A stretch of DNA of 64,000 nt from Candidatus Loosdrechtia aerotolerans (GCA_021646405.1 SOER01000001.1:1-64000), one strand, 5' to 3'. Positions 34,837 to 44,796 are shown, numbered from the stretch's first letter. Notes: generated from the sequence alone by a model not told the origin. Made by a program: numbers and translations.

Positions 34837-37275
34837 TTATTCAGAAGTATGTTTATGCGTTAACATATCACTAGAAAACACTTTTGACCTTCTGAGGGTT
34901 TCTTCAAAAGAATCCAATTTTTTACTCACCTTTTCATTAAAGGTGTTGGGAGGAAAAGTACCATCCTCCTGCCTTTCGCCTGCCACCATCCCGGTTAACA
35001 GTTCAATCCCTTCGTCTATCGTATCGATCGTCCAAATAGTAAATTTCTTCGATATAACAGCTTCTGCGACATCCTTACGTAATATCAAATTCCGTACATT
35101 GCTTCTGGGTATGATAACGCCCTGGTTTCCCGTCAGTCCTTTCACCCTGCATACATCGTAATATCCTTCAATCTTATAATTGATTCCACCAACAGCCTGA
35201 ACTTGCCCTACTTGATTTACGGAACCAGTGACAGCAATTCCCTGCTTAATTGGTACCTCTGCCAGCACAGACAGCAGGGAGTACAGCTCAGCAGCAGAAG
35301 CGCTATCTCCTTCAACGCCTTCATAACTCTGTTCAAAGACGAGTCTCGCGGTTAGCGTTGTGGGTTTTCCTTGCATATATTTATTTACCAGGTAACCGCT
35401 TACGATCAACACGCCTTTACTGTAAATAGGCCCTGCCAGTTTAACTTCCCGCTCAATATCAATAATACCACTATGTCCGGGTTCCACAGTGGCTGTTATC
35501 CGGTTTGGTTTGCCAAACTGATAATCGCCCAGGTTAATTACCGAAAGACCGTTCACCTGCCCAACCTTTTCCCCAGCAGTATCAATCAAAATAAGTCCAC
35601 GGTCTATCATCTCCCGAATTCGCTCCTCAATAAGATTCGACCGATATATCTTCTCATCTAAGGTCTTCCGGATATGTCTTGATCTGATCAGTGGTTCTCC
35701 ATCCTCCATTGACCAGAAGTTCGCCTCTCGCAGAATATCTGCCAGGTGGCCAAACTTGGTCGAAAGCTTTTCTTTATCTTCTGCCAGCCGGCTGGCATAT
35801 TCCATAACATCTGCAGTAGCTGCATTATCAAGGTGTCGTATTTTTTCTTTACTGCAAAATGTTGAGATAAATGACATGAAATTATTCATATTCTCTCTTG
35901 TTGTATCCATACGGGTATCAAAGTCTGCCTTCACTTTGAAAAGCTCTGCAAACTCATGATCAAGAAAATACAGCAGCCGATAAAATATGGGCTGGCCTAC
36001 CAACACAACTTTTACATCGATTGGAATAGGCTGTGGACGAAGCGTTTTTGTCGTCATAAAGCCTAACCGTTCCCCGAGTTCCTCTATCTGCACATCACAA
36101 CTGTAAAGTGCACGTTTGAGTGCCTCCCAGCTCTGGAAGTTTCGCAAGACATCTTCTATGGAAATAATGAGGAAACCACCATTTGCACGAAGGAGAGAAC
36201 CCGCTTTAATCTGAGTAAAATCCGTAGTTAAGGCACCCATAATTACTTCCTTTTCTATTCGGCCAACAAGATTATGATATGTTGGATTCAGTTCCAGAAT
36301 AACCGGTCCACCTTTCTGTTTACTGTTATCAATAAGTACATTGACCTGATATTTTCTTAGTGTCGTTTCCTGCATTACTTGTAATTGGACATTAGCAAAA
36401 GGGGAAGGGGCAGCACCCTTTTGCTGAAGGACTTTAAACATATCGATATTTCTCAGTATATCATCCTGGACATCATGGAGAAACTTTTTAATTTCAGGAG
36501 ATTGATCATATTTTTCTATCAGGTCGTCCATTAATTCCCCGACTACATGAAGCGCAACTTTCTGGTCTAACTCCTTAACACTTTCCCTTGCCCGGTGTTC
36601 CAGTTTGCGCATATTTTTCATAACACCTTTCAATTCATTTTGTAACCTGCTCTGCTTTTCCTGTATCTCTTTCCGAACAGATTCAGGCAACGACTGAAAC
36701 TCCTCATCACTAAGCGGTCTTCCGTTCTTAAGGGGAATAATCATGATTCCTATCGGTGTCGGCTGAATAACAAAACCTTCTTCGGATGCCTTTTGATTAA
36801 TCTCCTCGGAAATAGCATCTCTCCGTTTTGTTAATTCATTTACAATTTCCTCACGACGGGCAGTGTATTCATCACTCTCAAATACCTTTGGCAGGTCTTT
36901 TTGAACATGGTCGAAAAGAGCGTTCATATCCTCCCGAAATTCACAACCTTTTCCAGCAGGCAGTTTAATAGCCCTGGGATTATATGAATCTTCAAAATTA
37001 TTCACATAACACCAATCTGGCGGCACCGTTTTTTCCTTCGCCATATCTTCCACAAAGGATTTTACCGAAGCTATCTTGCCAACACCCGGCGGACCTGCAA
37101 CAAAGATATTGAAACCTATACCTTTGACTTTCAGACCAAATTGTAATGCATTTACAGCTCGCTTTTGTCCGATGATTCCCTTTAAATGTTCAAGCTCAGA
37201 GGTATCTTCAATCCCAAGGTCCTCCGGATCAAATTTTCTTCTTAACTCATCGGTATGCACCTCATAATTCATCAT
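34837..37275 (-). CDS. Lon-family ATP-dependent protease (LonB-like / COG1067 group)
   Basis: The 812-residue protein has an amino AAA part with IIGQKRAVNALQFGLKVKG and the P-loop VAGPPGVGKIAS (about residues 59-70), a long helical insertion (about 140-270), a second AAA segment (GALTTDFTQIKAGSLLRANG, GFLIISIEDVLRNFQSWEALKR in two pieces), and a carboxy-terminal Lon protease domain with the serine in EGDSASAAELYSLLS and the lysine in GGINYKIEGYYDVCR. The P-loop ends in GKI, where most ATPases have GKT or GKS. Proteases of this group degrade misfolded proteins in the cytosol. The ATG (first of ATGATG, 37275) follows CGGAGG by five bases. Separate promoter upstream. Confidence 0.88.
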   Translation of the reverse strand: MMNYEVHTDELRRKFDPEDLGIEDTSELEHLKGIIGQKRAVNALQFGLKVKGIGFNIFVAGPPGVGKIASVKSFVEDMAKEKTVPPDWCYVNNFEDSYNPRAIKLPAGKGCEFREDMNALFDHVQKDLPKVFESDEYTARREEIVNELTKRRDAISEEINQKASEEGFVIQPTPIGIMIIPLKNGRPLSDEEFQSLPESVRKEIQEKQSRLQNELKGVMKNMRKLEHRARESVKELDQKVALHVVGELMDDLIEKYDQSPEIKKFLHDVQDDILRNIDMFKVLQQKGAAPSPFANVQLQVMQETTLRKYQVNVLIDNSKQKGGPVILELNPTYHNLVGRIEKEVIMGALTTDFTQIKAGSLLRANGGFLIISIEDVLRNFQSWEALKRALYSCDVQIEELGERLGFMTTKTLRPQPIPIDVKVVLVGQPIFYRLLYFLDHEFAELFKVKADFDTRMDTTRENMNNFMSFISTFCSKEKIRHLDNAATADVMEYASRLAEDKEKLSTKFGHLADILREANFWSMEDGEPLIRSRHIRKTLDEKIYRSNLIEERIREMIDRGLILIDTAGEKVGQVNGLSVINLGDYQFGKPNRITATVEPGHSGIIDIEREVKLAGPIYSKGVLIVSGYLVNKYMQGKPTTLTARLVFEQSYEGVEGDSASAAELYSLLSVLAEVPIKQGIAVTGSVNQVGQVQAVGGINYKIEGYYDVCRVKGLTGNQGVIIPRSNVRNLILRKDVAEAVISKKFTIWTIDTIDEGIELLTGMVAGERQEDGTFPPNTFNEKVSKKLDSFEETLRRSKVFSSDMLTHKHTSE

Positions 37276-37355
37276 TGTTTCCTCCGCGTCCTCCTACAGA
37301 AATAATGTATCCATTCTCCTCCGTGGCTGATATCTTTTCATAATTCTGTACTCTT

Positions 37356-37378
37356 AAAAAATACTCAAAAATGAGTAT
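37356..37378 (-). terminator. Hairpin plus T run at the 5' end of the Lon-family transcript
   Basis: On the minus strand ATACTCA (37372-37378) pairs with TGAGTAT (37361-37367) around TTTT and is followed by a T run (37356-37360). It can serve as terminator for the upstream glycosyltransferase operon ending at 37427. It also begins about where the Lon-gene transcript would start (promoter 37385-37412), so it may instead be an attenuator. The stem is short and AT-rich. Confidence 0.45.
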
Positions 37379-37384
37379 GTTTCG

Positions 37385-37412
37385 ATTATAAAAAATAAAT
37401 CTTCCAATTCAA
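37385..37412 (-). promoter_or_regulatory. Sigma-70-type promoter of the Lon-family gene
   Basis: TTGAAT (37407-37412) and TATAAT (37385-37390) with a 16-base spacer on the minus strand. The expected start of transcription, near 37378, gives a leader of about 100 bases that contains the hairpin at 37361-37378 and a six-codon mini-ORF (37294-37314) with its own GGAGG. Confidence 0.55.
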
Positions 37413-37426
37413 CCATCATATATCAT

Positions 37427-38692
37427 TTATTTACACTTTAACATTGCACCAACTGATCTGGCCTTAATCATGATCAAATCCATCTCTGCCCTGAACATGC
37501 AGATAATACCTGTCCGTATAATATTTTCGGTACCGCAATGAGCAGGGCCCTTTTTCATAAGAATCTCGTAGAGAGACAATGCATGTTCTGTACACTGGTC
37601 TACTGAAAAATTATGTGCAGTATTTCTGGCCGCCTTTCTCAGGCCTTCTCTCTCTTCAGAAGATAACCGGACAATCCATTGCAGAGCGGCTGCAAATTCT
37701 TTTTTATTTTCAGCATATAATAAACGACCGTTCACATAATCTCTCACAACCTCACGAACTCCGGATGCATCTAAAGCTACAACGGGTACACCTGATGCCA
37801 TGGCTTCGGTTACTACGAGTCCCTGGGTTTCTGTATGAGATGCAAAGGCAAAAACGTCCATTGAATGGTATGCATTAATAAGATCCTTGCGCTGTAAAAT
37901 CCCCAAACAGTGTAAGCGATGTGCCAGTCCTTCCCGTTTAAAAAAGTCTTTGATCTCACCTTCCAGAGAACCTTTACCAACAACAAGAAAATGAGCGTTT
38001 TCCTCTTTTTTTAAGAAGTAGGCTACTGCCTCTGACAAGAATTTAATGTTCTTTTCAGGTGCAATTCTACTCACAAACCCTACAACAAATACATCCTGAG
38101 GTATATGAACTGATGCACGAAGTCCGGCTCTTTCTCCACAGGCAAATTCTTTAACATGAACGCCTGTTGGAACGACCTCAATAGGGGTTTTTACGCCATG
38201 TTGCCGCAATAAACTGGCGACACTTTGGCTTGGCGCAAAAACAGAATCACAGAGATTAGCATACTCTATGGATAACGTGCTTACGAATCGTTTCAAATCC
38301 AACGACTGATCGAGTACGTAATGCGTGTACTGTCCGTAGAATGTATGAAAGGTGAAAATCAGAGGCACCCCATACCAGGCAGCTACTCGAACGGCAGAAT
38401 CACCGATCAGATATGGATGATGTGAATGTACTATATCAGGTTGAAAATCCCTGAGACGTTTGAAAATTATTCCCGGAACTGGTAGTGGTACAGAAAAACC
38501 CGTTTGCCGAAAGTTTTTAACAGCCGGAACACGGACAACATCTGTCTCCCCTTTCGGCATATTCTTAAATTCGGGAGCAACGACCACTACCCTGTGGCCT
38601 CGCTTGCGATACTCTTCCGTAAAGGTCTCTACTGATCGCCCCACGCCGCCGACAAAGGGTTTATAGGTGTTCGTCATCATCAAAATATTCAT
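37427..38692 (-). CDS. Family 4 glycosyltransferase, glycolipid-synthase-like
   Basis: The 421-residue GT-B enzyme shows MTNTYKPFVGGVGRSVETFT, DIVHSHHPYLIGDSAVRVA, TFHTFYGQYTHYV, VVPTGVHVKEF, VGFVSRIAPEKNIKFLSEAV and the donor-site block FAFASHTETQGLVVTEAMAS followed by GVPVVALD. The HSHHPYLIG and FHTFY.QY blocks are typical of diacylglycerol glucosyltransferases and other GT4 enzymes that glycosylate lipids at the membrane. Last gene of an operon after a glycosidase-like gene (gap seven bases). The last 45 residues have no family counterpart that I can identify. Confidence 0.83.
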   Translation of the reverse strand: MNILMMTNTYKPFVGGVGRSVETFTEEYRKRGHRVVVVAPEFKNMPKGETDVVRVPAVKNFRQTGFSVPLPVPGIIFKRLRDFQPDIVHSHHPYLIGDSAVRVAAWYGVPLIFTFHTFYGQYTHYVLDQSLDLKRFVSTLSIEYANLCDSVFAPSQSVASLLRQHGVKTPIEVVPTGVHVKEFACGERAGLRASVHIPQDVFVVGFVSRIAPEKNIKFLSEAVAYFLKKEENAHFLVVGKGSLEGEIKDFFKREGLAHRLHCLGILQRKDLINAYHSMDVFAFASHTETQGLVVTEAMASGVPVVALDASGVREVVRDYVNGRLLYAENKKEFAAALQWIVRLSSEEREGLRKAARNTAHNFSVDQCTEHALSLYEILMKKGPAHCGTENIIRTGIICMFRAEMDLIMIKARSVGAMLKCK

Positions 38693-38699
38693 ACTTCTT

Positions 38700-40952
38700 T
38701 CAGACCTCTAATTCAACAAATTTCTGATCCGGCCCGGCTATAAGCGGCGTATGTCCGGCAATCCAGATTTCAACCTGAGGCTCTTCCTTATGCCAGACGC
38801 CATCCCAGTTAACAACAACTTTTCTCTGGTAAGAACTGATTGTGATGGTAATCTTACCAAAAGAAGTTAACACAGGACCAAAGGAGAATAATCCTTTCTG
38901 TTTATACCAGTGTGCCGGAATGCCTGAGCATAAAATCAATCTTCTTCCCTCTTCCCGGACAAAACAATTTCTGATCATAAGCACCCATTCAGCTGCAGCC
39001 CACACGTGTTGACCATCACCCATGCAGCCCCCACCTGTATTGGGGTGAATTGCTTCAGGCCATTGACCGGTAGAGGTTGCCAAATTTGCTACCGCCTTCA
39101 TGAAATTGAAAAAACGGCAGTCACCAGCCCGTAACAATACCTGAGCAATATGTAGTGTAAGATAAGGATTGATACCGGAATGGATCATGTCATGAAAGAA
39201 ACCATTATCTACAAGACATTCATTCATAAGATAGGTAACGGTACTCAGTAAACGGGGATCTTGAGGGTCCCAGAGTTGTAGAGGGTATCCTGCCGCTAAT
39301 GAACCAATTGCTCCGCTATCCAGTCTCCGGTAAGGAGAAGCCGGCATAGCAGGGCTACCTATCCGTTTCGCTACAATTCTTAAACTACAATCAATCGAAT
39401 CCAGGAGAGAACTTGCCTCTTTGCGAAAATCTTCGGCAACAGTATACTCTCCAAACGAATCCATTAAACTTGCTGCCGCTCTCAAACCCATAACATTCCA
39501 GAAATTGTCCCAATAATAGTAATCGCTGGGACCAAGGTGTTCGGCACTAAAACCCGGTGGAAACAGACCTGCATGAGGAACATCTAAATACTTTGAGAGC
39601 CGTTTTTTCTGGATCCACCTGCCTGCATGCCGGATTGAACTTCTCCAGCCCGCTTTAGGTTCTTTACCCGTTAACTCACAAAACCGATGTATGATCCATA
39701 AAACCTGACCATTTGAGTCCCACTCCCCTTCCTGAGAGCGAAAATACCCCATGGTCGTCTGATATGAGGGAAACAGATCAAGAACCCTCTCTACGCGCTC
39801 ACTCAACCCAGTGCAAAGTAAAGCATGCAAAATAAATGCCGCATCCCGAAACCAAAATCGTTTATAAGTATACGGCCCTGCATAGACAGTATCTGATGAG
39901 TGAAGAATAAGTGTTCTCAGTACCGACTCATAAAGAAACTGAAATCGCTCATCAGGAACTGATAGCTGGGAAACACCCTGAATACTCTGTTCCCAACTGG
40001 TAAAAGCAGGTAATTTCTTTAATGAAAAGAGGTACTTTTTGTACGTTTTAAGAGGTACATCTACCGTTATCTCCCGTGTACTGCCTGGTTGTATTTTAAA
40101 CAATGCCGCTGCTGTAGCCATACCAACATCACACTGTACTTCATTCCTCTCGTCTTTACTAAAAAGATTATGATAAACATCCCCGGTTTGGTAGTCGGAA
40201 AACACAATTCGCCCGGGAGCATGACTAAAAAGAACGTTGTACTCCTTATTAACCCTCCATCCCTTTTTATCAGAAAGCAGGGCAATATCATGGATAAAAC
40301 TTATTCCTTCCGGGTTAAATGGACGTAAAGAGGCTACAATCCAGCCTTGTGACTCTGCATGTCCAGCCAGAGAAATCCGGCAGATCGGTATTCCTGCCTC
40401 CACGACAAGCATAACCCGTGATTCAAGAGTAATCACACCGAGAGAGGCCTTCGTCACTACAACAAGATTTTCTCCGTACAGAAGGTTTTGGGATATTGAA
40501 TTCAGACGCGACGGCAAAAGGGATTCTTTCCCTTCAGTAACAATCCAGCTATCGAAAGACCATCCATCAAATACCGGAGTAACTAATCCACGAGGATCAA
40601 CAATCGGCATCTCTGAAAAATCAGGGATACCTACTGCAGTCCAGTTCCTATGGGTAAGATTAATATGGGTAAGAGAAAACGCCCTGGGAATGAAGGATTC
40701 ACTTCGGGGATTAAACTGCTGCTCTACCCAATACGGCCAAATCCAATCGAGGTTATGTTGTATTGCCTGGCTGTTTATCAAACCTCGTGCGTGCAGTAAA
40801 GCACCGGCACGTAAAAGCTCAACAGGTACCATAACCTCAGAGGGTTGAGCAAAACGGCTAAGCCGTGAAAGTATCTGGAATGGATCAAGAAAGCCATGTG
40901 AATGAGCTAAATGTTTTATAAGAAACCGCCACGGTAACCATTTTAACCACAT
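38700..40952 (-). CDS. Six-hairpin-glycosidase-like protein (possible glucan hydrolase)
   Basis: The 750-residue protein has no signal peptide. The amino half is beta-rich. The carboxy half looks like an (alpha/alpha)6 barrel of the glycogen-debranching/GH15/GH63 kind: YTYKRFWFRDAAFILHALLC (about residue 365), GEWDSNGQVLWIIHRFCELT (candidate catalytic acid), DYYYWDNFWNVMGLRAAASL and WPEAIHPNTGGGCMGDGQHV (second acidic/glycine-rich block), followed by a closing beta domain. Function is likely hydrolysis or rearrangement of an alpha-glucan or trehalose-like sugar inside the cell. It lies between a DUF309 gene and a GT4 gene with gaps of 15 and 7 bases. Confidence 0.72.
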   Translation of the reverse strand: MWLKWLPWRFLIKHLAHSHGFLDPFQILSRLSRFAQPSEVMVPVELLRAGALLHARGLINSQAIQHNLDWIWPYWVEQQFNPRSESFIPRAFSLTHINLTHRNWTAVGIPDFSEMPIVDPRGLVTPVFDGWSFDSWIVTEGKESLLPSRLNSISQNLLYGENLVVVTKASLGVITLESRVMLVVEAGIPICRISLAGHAESQGWIVASLRPFNPEGISFIHDIALLSDKKGWRVNKEYNVLFSHAPGRIVFSDYQTGDVYHNLFSKDERNEVQCDVGMATAAALFKIQPGSTREITVDVPLKTYKKYLFSLKKLPAFTSWEQSIQGVSQLSVPDERFQFLYESVLRTLILHSSDTVYAGPYTYKRFWFRDAAFILHALLCTGLSERVERVLDLFPSYQTTMGYFRSQEGEWDSNGQVLWIIHRFCELTGKEPKAGWRSSIRHAGRWIQKKRLSKYLDVPHAGLFPPGFSAEHLGPSDYYYWDNFWNVMGLRAAASLMDSFGEYTVAEDFRKEASSLLDSIDCSLRIVAKRIGSPAMPASPYRRLDSGAIGSLAAGYPLQLWDPQDPRLLSTVTYLMNECLVDNGFFHDMIHSGINPYLTLHIAQVLLRAGDCRFFNFMKAVANLATSTGQWPEAIHPNTGGGCMGDGQHVWAAAEWVLMIRNCFVREEGRRLILCSGIPAHWYKQKGLFSFGPVLTSFGKITITISSYQRKVVVNWDGVWHKEEPQVEIWIAGHTPLIAGPDQKFVELEV

Positions 40953-40967
40953 ATTCTATCTCTTCAA

Positions 40968-41546
40968 TTAAAAGTGCAAATATATCAGAGGCTTGACTGT
41001 TATTTGATGATACGTCTGCTCTGTAACTGTGTGAGAAAAAAAGCAAGAGAAAAATTCATCGAGACAGGCAAAAAACTCATCCAGACGAATCCCCATATAA
41101 ATACCCTCAGGATTATATACGCCCCTTGCTGCCTGCCGTAATTTATTACGTCCTGTTGTAGAGAGATGCCTGAGTCCCTCAAGTTTTCGAAGATGATGTT
41201 TAAGAAGTGAAATTGAAATCTGGATTAACCCTTGCAAAAATATCCTGCAATTTCCCTCTGCTTTTTTCCATAAACCTTCCCATGCTTCACCAGCCTCCCA
41301 CCAATAAGCAAAATTATAAAGATCGATACCATAGAGGTAATTTTCACTCTCACGCCATCCTTCCGGTAATACAACCTGTGTATCACTGTTAGCTTCCTGT
41401 AAACCATAACTATGTCCCCGGGGATTACAAAATGGGTGAGGAGTAATTCCTGGTATATGCCGGTATGGGGGAAAAGGACGCTGCGGACAGTAACGCGGAA
41501 AGGAAGGATCAAATGGCTGAGGTTGTTCGGGAATATATTTCTTCAT
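40968..41546 (-). CDS. DUF309-like helical protein
   Basis: The 192-residue protein has a proline-rich beginning (PEQPQPFDPSFPRYCPQRPF) and a helical core with YNFAYWWEAGEAWEGLWKKA and IFLQGLIQISISLLKHHLRK. These match the DUF309 pattern, whose usual core is EAHE; here the histidine is replaced by glycine (WEAGEAWE), so any metal-binding role may be lost. GGAGGG ten bases upstream supports the ATG at 41546. First gene of the operon with the glycosidase-like and GT4 genes. Function unknown. Confidence 0.65.
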   Translation of the reverse strand: MKKYIPEQPQPFDPSFPRYCPQRPFPPYRHIPGITPHPFCNPRGHSYGLQEANSDTQVVLPEGWRESENYLYGIDLYNFAYWWEAGEAWEGLWKKAEGNCRIFLQGLIQISISLLKHHLRKLEGLRHLSTTGRNKLRQAARGVYNPEGIYMGIRLDEFFACLDEFFSCFFSHTVTEQTYHQITVKPLIYLHF

Positions 41547-41682
41547 ACATGGTATCCCTCCATTGTATAATCAGAAGAAAAAAACACCATACGAAAGAAA
41601 GTCTTCTCTTTTATATATAAATTGTAATATTAATTTCTTAAAAAAGAAGATATCTTTGAAGAAGCTTGTAATAAGAGAGTGG

Positions 41683-43146
41683 TTATCTCATTGTGAGAAT
41701 AGACTGTTGTACCAATTCCATAATTTTGGAAGGAAAGATACCTAAATGGAGTGTACCAATTACTGAAATAACAACGGCAGCAACGATGAAAGGGGATATC
41801 GTAAGAGGGTAAAATTCCCTCACCGGCTCCTGCATATACATAACTACAGTAACACGCAGATAATAATAGACGGAAATAACACTATTTATCATACCAATAA
41901 CAGCAAGCCCAATATAACCAGATTTTATCGCAGCGCTAAAAATATAAAACTTTCCTATAAAACCTGCCGTAGGAGGAATACCTGCCATAGAGAGCAAAAA
42001 GAGCGTCATTGCTATAGCAAGAAGCGGATGTTTGTATCCCAAACCTGCATAGTCATTGATCTGCATAAATCCGTCATTTCTTTGACTGAGTATGATAACA
42101 ATAGCAAATACCCCGATATTCATAAAGACATACGTCAATAAATAAAACAACATACCCGATACTCCCAGGGTATTTGCAGCTACCAGGGCAACAAGCAGGT
42201 ATCCTGCATGAGCGATACTCGAGTATGCCAGCATCCGTTTAATATTTGTTTGGGCAACGGCTACAACATTTCCAACTGTCATAGTGAGTATAGCAAGGAC
42301 ATAGACAATTTTTTGCCATTCATAATGAGTAGATCCAAATGCCGTCATAAGGATACGTATAAAGGCTGCAAAGGCAGCAGCCTTAGGTCCTACAGACATA
42401 AAGGCAGTTACTGCTGTAGGCGCCCCCTCATAAACATCCGGTACCCATGCATGGAACGGTACAGAGGCAACCTTAAACCCGAGCCCGATAATTATTAACC
42501 CTACTCCCAGATATACAAACGGGCCGGTGACATCTCCTTTATTTATAAGAAAATCGGCAATTTCCTTAAGGTTGAATGAACCGGTAGCTCCATAGATGAT
42601 GGAAACTCCGTACAATAAAAACCCTGTGGCAAATGCACCAAGCAAGAAGTATTTCAAGGACGCCTCATTTGAGGTAAGTTTTGAGCGTTTAAGCCCTGTC
42701 AGAACATAAATACTGATAGACATAACCTCAAGCCCGATATAGATATTTAACAGATCTGCACCGGACGCCATGAGCATCATACCTATAGTTGAGAACAAGA
42801 TGAGAGCATAGTATTCTCCATAATTGATGTTCTCACGTTTCATGTACTGATGCGATATCAGGATAACAAGTCCCGTACTGAGTAAAAAAATAAAGTTAAA
42901 GAAGAGGGAATAGTTATCAATTACAAAAGTCTCATTAAATGAATACAGCGCTATTGGTGTAGTACCCCTCGATACGATAGCCGCAATAATGATTCCTGCA
43001 AGCGATAGATATGCCAGGATGTTCTTGTCACCTAGTCTTTTTGAGAACAGGATATCAACAAAAAGTACAATCATACCGAAACCTGCCAGTACCAGAATCG
43101 GTAAAACACTCAGGATGTTAAACGTCATTACTGAAACATTTGTCAT
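41683..43146 (-). CDS. nuoN: NADH-quinone oxidoreductase subunit N
   Basis: Antiporter-like membrane subunit of complex I (487 residues, about 14 helices). Typical blocks are MMLMASGADLLNIYIGLEVM, LKYFLLGAFATGFLLYG, SVPFHAWVPDVYEGAPTAVT (Lys and Trp of the proton channel nearby), NIKRMLAYSSIAHAGYLLVA and LLSMAGIPPTAGFIGKFYIF. Last gene of the 14-subunit operon. No ribosome-binding site is obvious; the gap to nuoM is 66 bases. No clear terminator follows the stop. Confidence 0.96.
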   Translation of the reverse strand: MTNVSVMTFNILSVLPILVLAGFGMIVLFVDILFSKRLGDKNILAYLSLAGIIIAAIVSRGTTPIALYSFNETFVIDNYSLFFNFIFLLSTGLVILISHQYMKRENINYGEYYALILFSTIGMMLMASGADLLNIYIGLEVMSISIYVLTGLKRSKLTSNEASLKYFLLGAFATGFLLYGVSIIYGATGSFNLKEIADFLINKGDVTGPFVYLGVGLIIIGLGFKVASVPFHAWVPDVYEGAPTAVTAFMSVGPKAAAFAAFIRILMTAFGSTHYEWQKIVYVLAILTMTVGNVVAVAQTNIKRMLAYSSIAHAGYLLVALVAANTLGVSGMLFYLLTYVFMNIGVFAIVIILSQRNDGFMQINDYAGLGYKHPLLAIAMTLFLLSMAGIPPTAGFIGKFYIFSAAIKSGYIGLAVIGMINSVISVYYYLRVTVVMYMQEPVREFYPLTISPFIVAAVVISVIGTLHLGIFPSKIMELVQQSILTMR

Positions 43147-43212
43147 GGAATATTAACTCGTAAAATTAGTTTCTAACATATGCTGTCTTACCATTGAAAG
43201 ATGTGATTATCA

Positions 43213-44796
43213 TTACCATTCCTGCTTACTCTCAGAGACTATATCAATCTTCGGTATTGAATTGTGCTTTAATTGATTAGGGTTCTTTTGCCCCTGAGCA
43301 ACAGATACAATGTTTGCCTTTTCCCCGATCTGCATTAAAAGATGGTTTACAGAAGTATCCATTTTTCTGAGAAGTGAATTGGGATAGATACCAATCCAGA
43401 ATATCAGAAAAACAATAGGAATTAAAATTACCAGCTCCCGTTTACTGATATCCTTTAACATTTTATTTTCTTCATGAGTAATCTCGTTAAACATGACTCT
43501 TTGAAACATCCAAAGCATGTATACAGCGGCAAGAACAATTCCAGAGGTTGCAATAGATGCATACAAAATACGAGACTTAAATGTACCGACAAGAATGAGA
43601 AACTCTCCTACAAAGCCGTTTAATCCCGGAAGCCCGATAGAAGACAGGGTGACGATCATAAAGAAAATAGCAAAAACAGGGATTCGCTTCGTTAAACCTC
43701 CAAAGTCGGCAATCATGCGTGTATGCCTTCTCTCATACAACATACCAACAATGAGGAAGAGCGCCCCTGTGCTCAGGCCGTGATTAACCATCTGGGTAAT
43801 ACTCCCCTCGATACCTTGAATGTTAAACGCAAAGATACCAAGCATAACAAAGCCAAGGTGGCTTACACTAGAGTATGCAACGAGCTTCTTCAGGTCATCC
43901 TGCACCAGGGCAACGAGTGCGCCGTAAATAATACCAACAATTGCCATCCATGATATTACCGGTATGAAGGCGTAGCTTACTTCCGGAAATAAGGGTAAAC
44001 AGAATCGGATAAAACCGTACGTTCCCATTTTTAAGAGCACACCTGCCAAGATAACACTTCCGGCAGTGGGTGCTTCTACATGTGCGTCCGGTAACCAGGT
44101 GTGAAACGGAAACATGGGAACTTTTATAGCAAATGCAAGAAAGAAGGCAATGAACAACCAGAACTGAACAGCAAAGGACAGGTCAAGCCGGTAAAATTCT
44201 AATAAACTAAAGGTATATTCATCTGTTGCCCTGTAGTTTAAAAAATAGAGGCCAATAATGGCCAAGAACATAAATACACTTCCTGCTGTGGTATAGAGAA
44301 AGAATTTTATCGTTGCGTAAACCCTTCTCGGCCCACCCCAAATACCGATCAGCAGGTACATCGGAATTAACATGAGTTCCCAGAATACGAAGAATAAAAA
44401 TGCATCCAATGAAACAAATACTCCAACCATCGCTGTTTCCAGCGTTAACATAGCAATCATATACTCCTTCACATTCTTCGTAACATGCCATGAAGCCAGG
44501 ACGGAAATAGGAGTAAGAAAGGTTGCTAAGAGTATTAAAAAGAGGCTAATGCCATCTATTCCGATATAGTAGTTGATCCCGAAAGAGGGTATCCAACGCA
44601 GTTTTTCAACAAACTGCATATCGTAGGTATGTGAATCGAAGTTGAAGTAAAGGGGGAGAGAAATAAAAAATACAATTGTCGATACGAGCAGGGATGTTAA
44701 TCGTATAAGTTCCCGATCCTTTGAATCCATCAAAAGGATAAGAAATACACCTATAATCGGAAGAAAGGTAATAAGTGAAAGAAGAGGCAAAGACAT
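43213..44796 (-). CDS. nuoM: NADH-quinone oxidoreductase subunit M
   Basis: Antiporter-like membrane subunit of complex I (527 residues). Seen: FFVFWELMLIPMYLLIGIWG (conserved Glu), FPFHTWLPDAHVEAPTAGSV, VQDDLKKLVAYSSVSHLGFV and LSSIGLPGLNGFVGEFLILV. The ATG at 44796 with GGAG seven bases upstream is preferred over an in-frame TTG at 44826. The carboxy tail is about 45 residues longer than the last helix and polar (VSVAQGQKNPNQLKHNSIPK). Confidence 0.96.
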   Translation of the reverse strand: MSLPLLSLITFLPIIGVFLILLMDSKDRELIRLTSLLVSTIVFFISLPLYFNFDSHTYDMQFVEKLRWIPSFGINYYIGIDGISLFLILLATFLTPISVLASWHVTKNVKEYMIAMLTLETAMVGVFVSLDAFLFFVFWELMLIPMYLLIGIWGGPRRVYATIKFFLYTTAGSVFMFLAIIGLYFLNYRATDEYTFSLLEFYRLDLSFAVQFWLFIAFFLAFAIKVPMFPFHTWLPDAHVEAPTAGSVILAGVLLKMGTYGFIRFCLPLFPEVSYAFIPVISWMAIVGIIYGALVALVQDDLKKLVAYSSVSHLGFVMLGIFAFNIQGIEGSITQMVNHGLSTGALFLIVGMLYERRHTRMIADFGGLTKRIPVFAIFFMIVTLSSIGLPGLNGFVGEFLILVGTFKSRILYASIATSGIVLAAVYMLWMFQRVMFNEITHEENKMLKDISKRELVILIPIVFLIFWIGIYPNSLLRKMDTSVNHLLMQIGEKANIVSVAQGQKNPNQLKHNSIPKIDIVSESKQEW

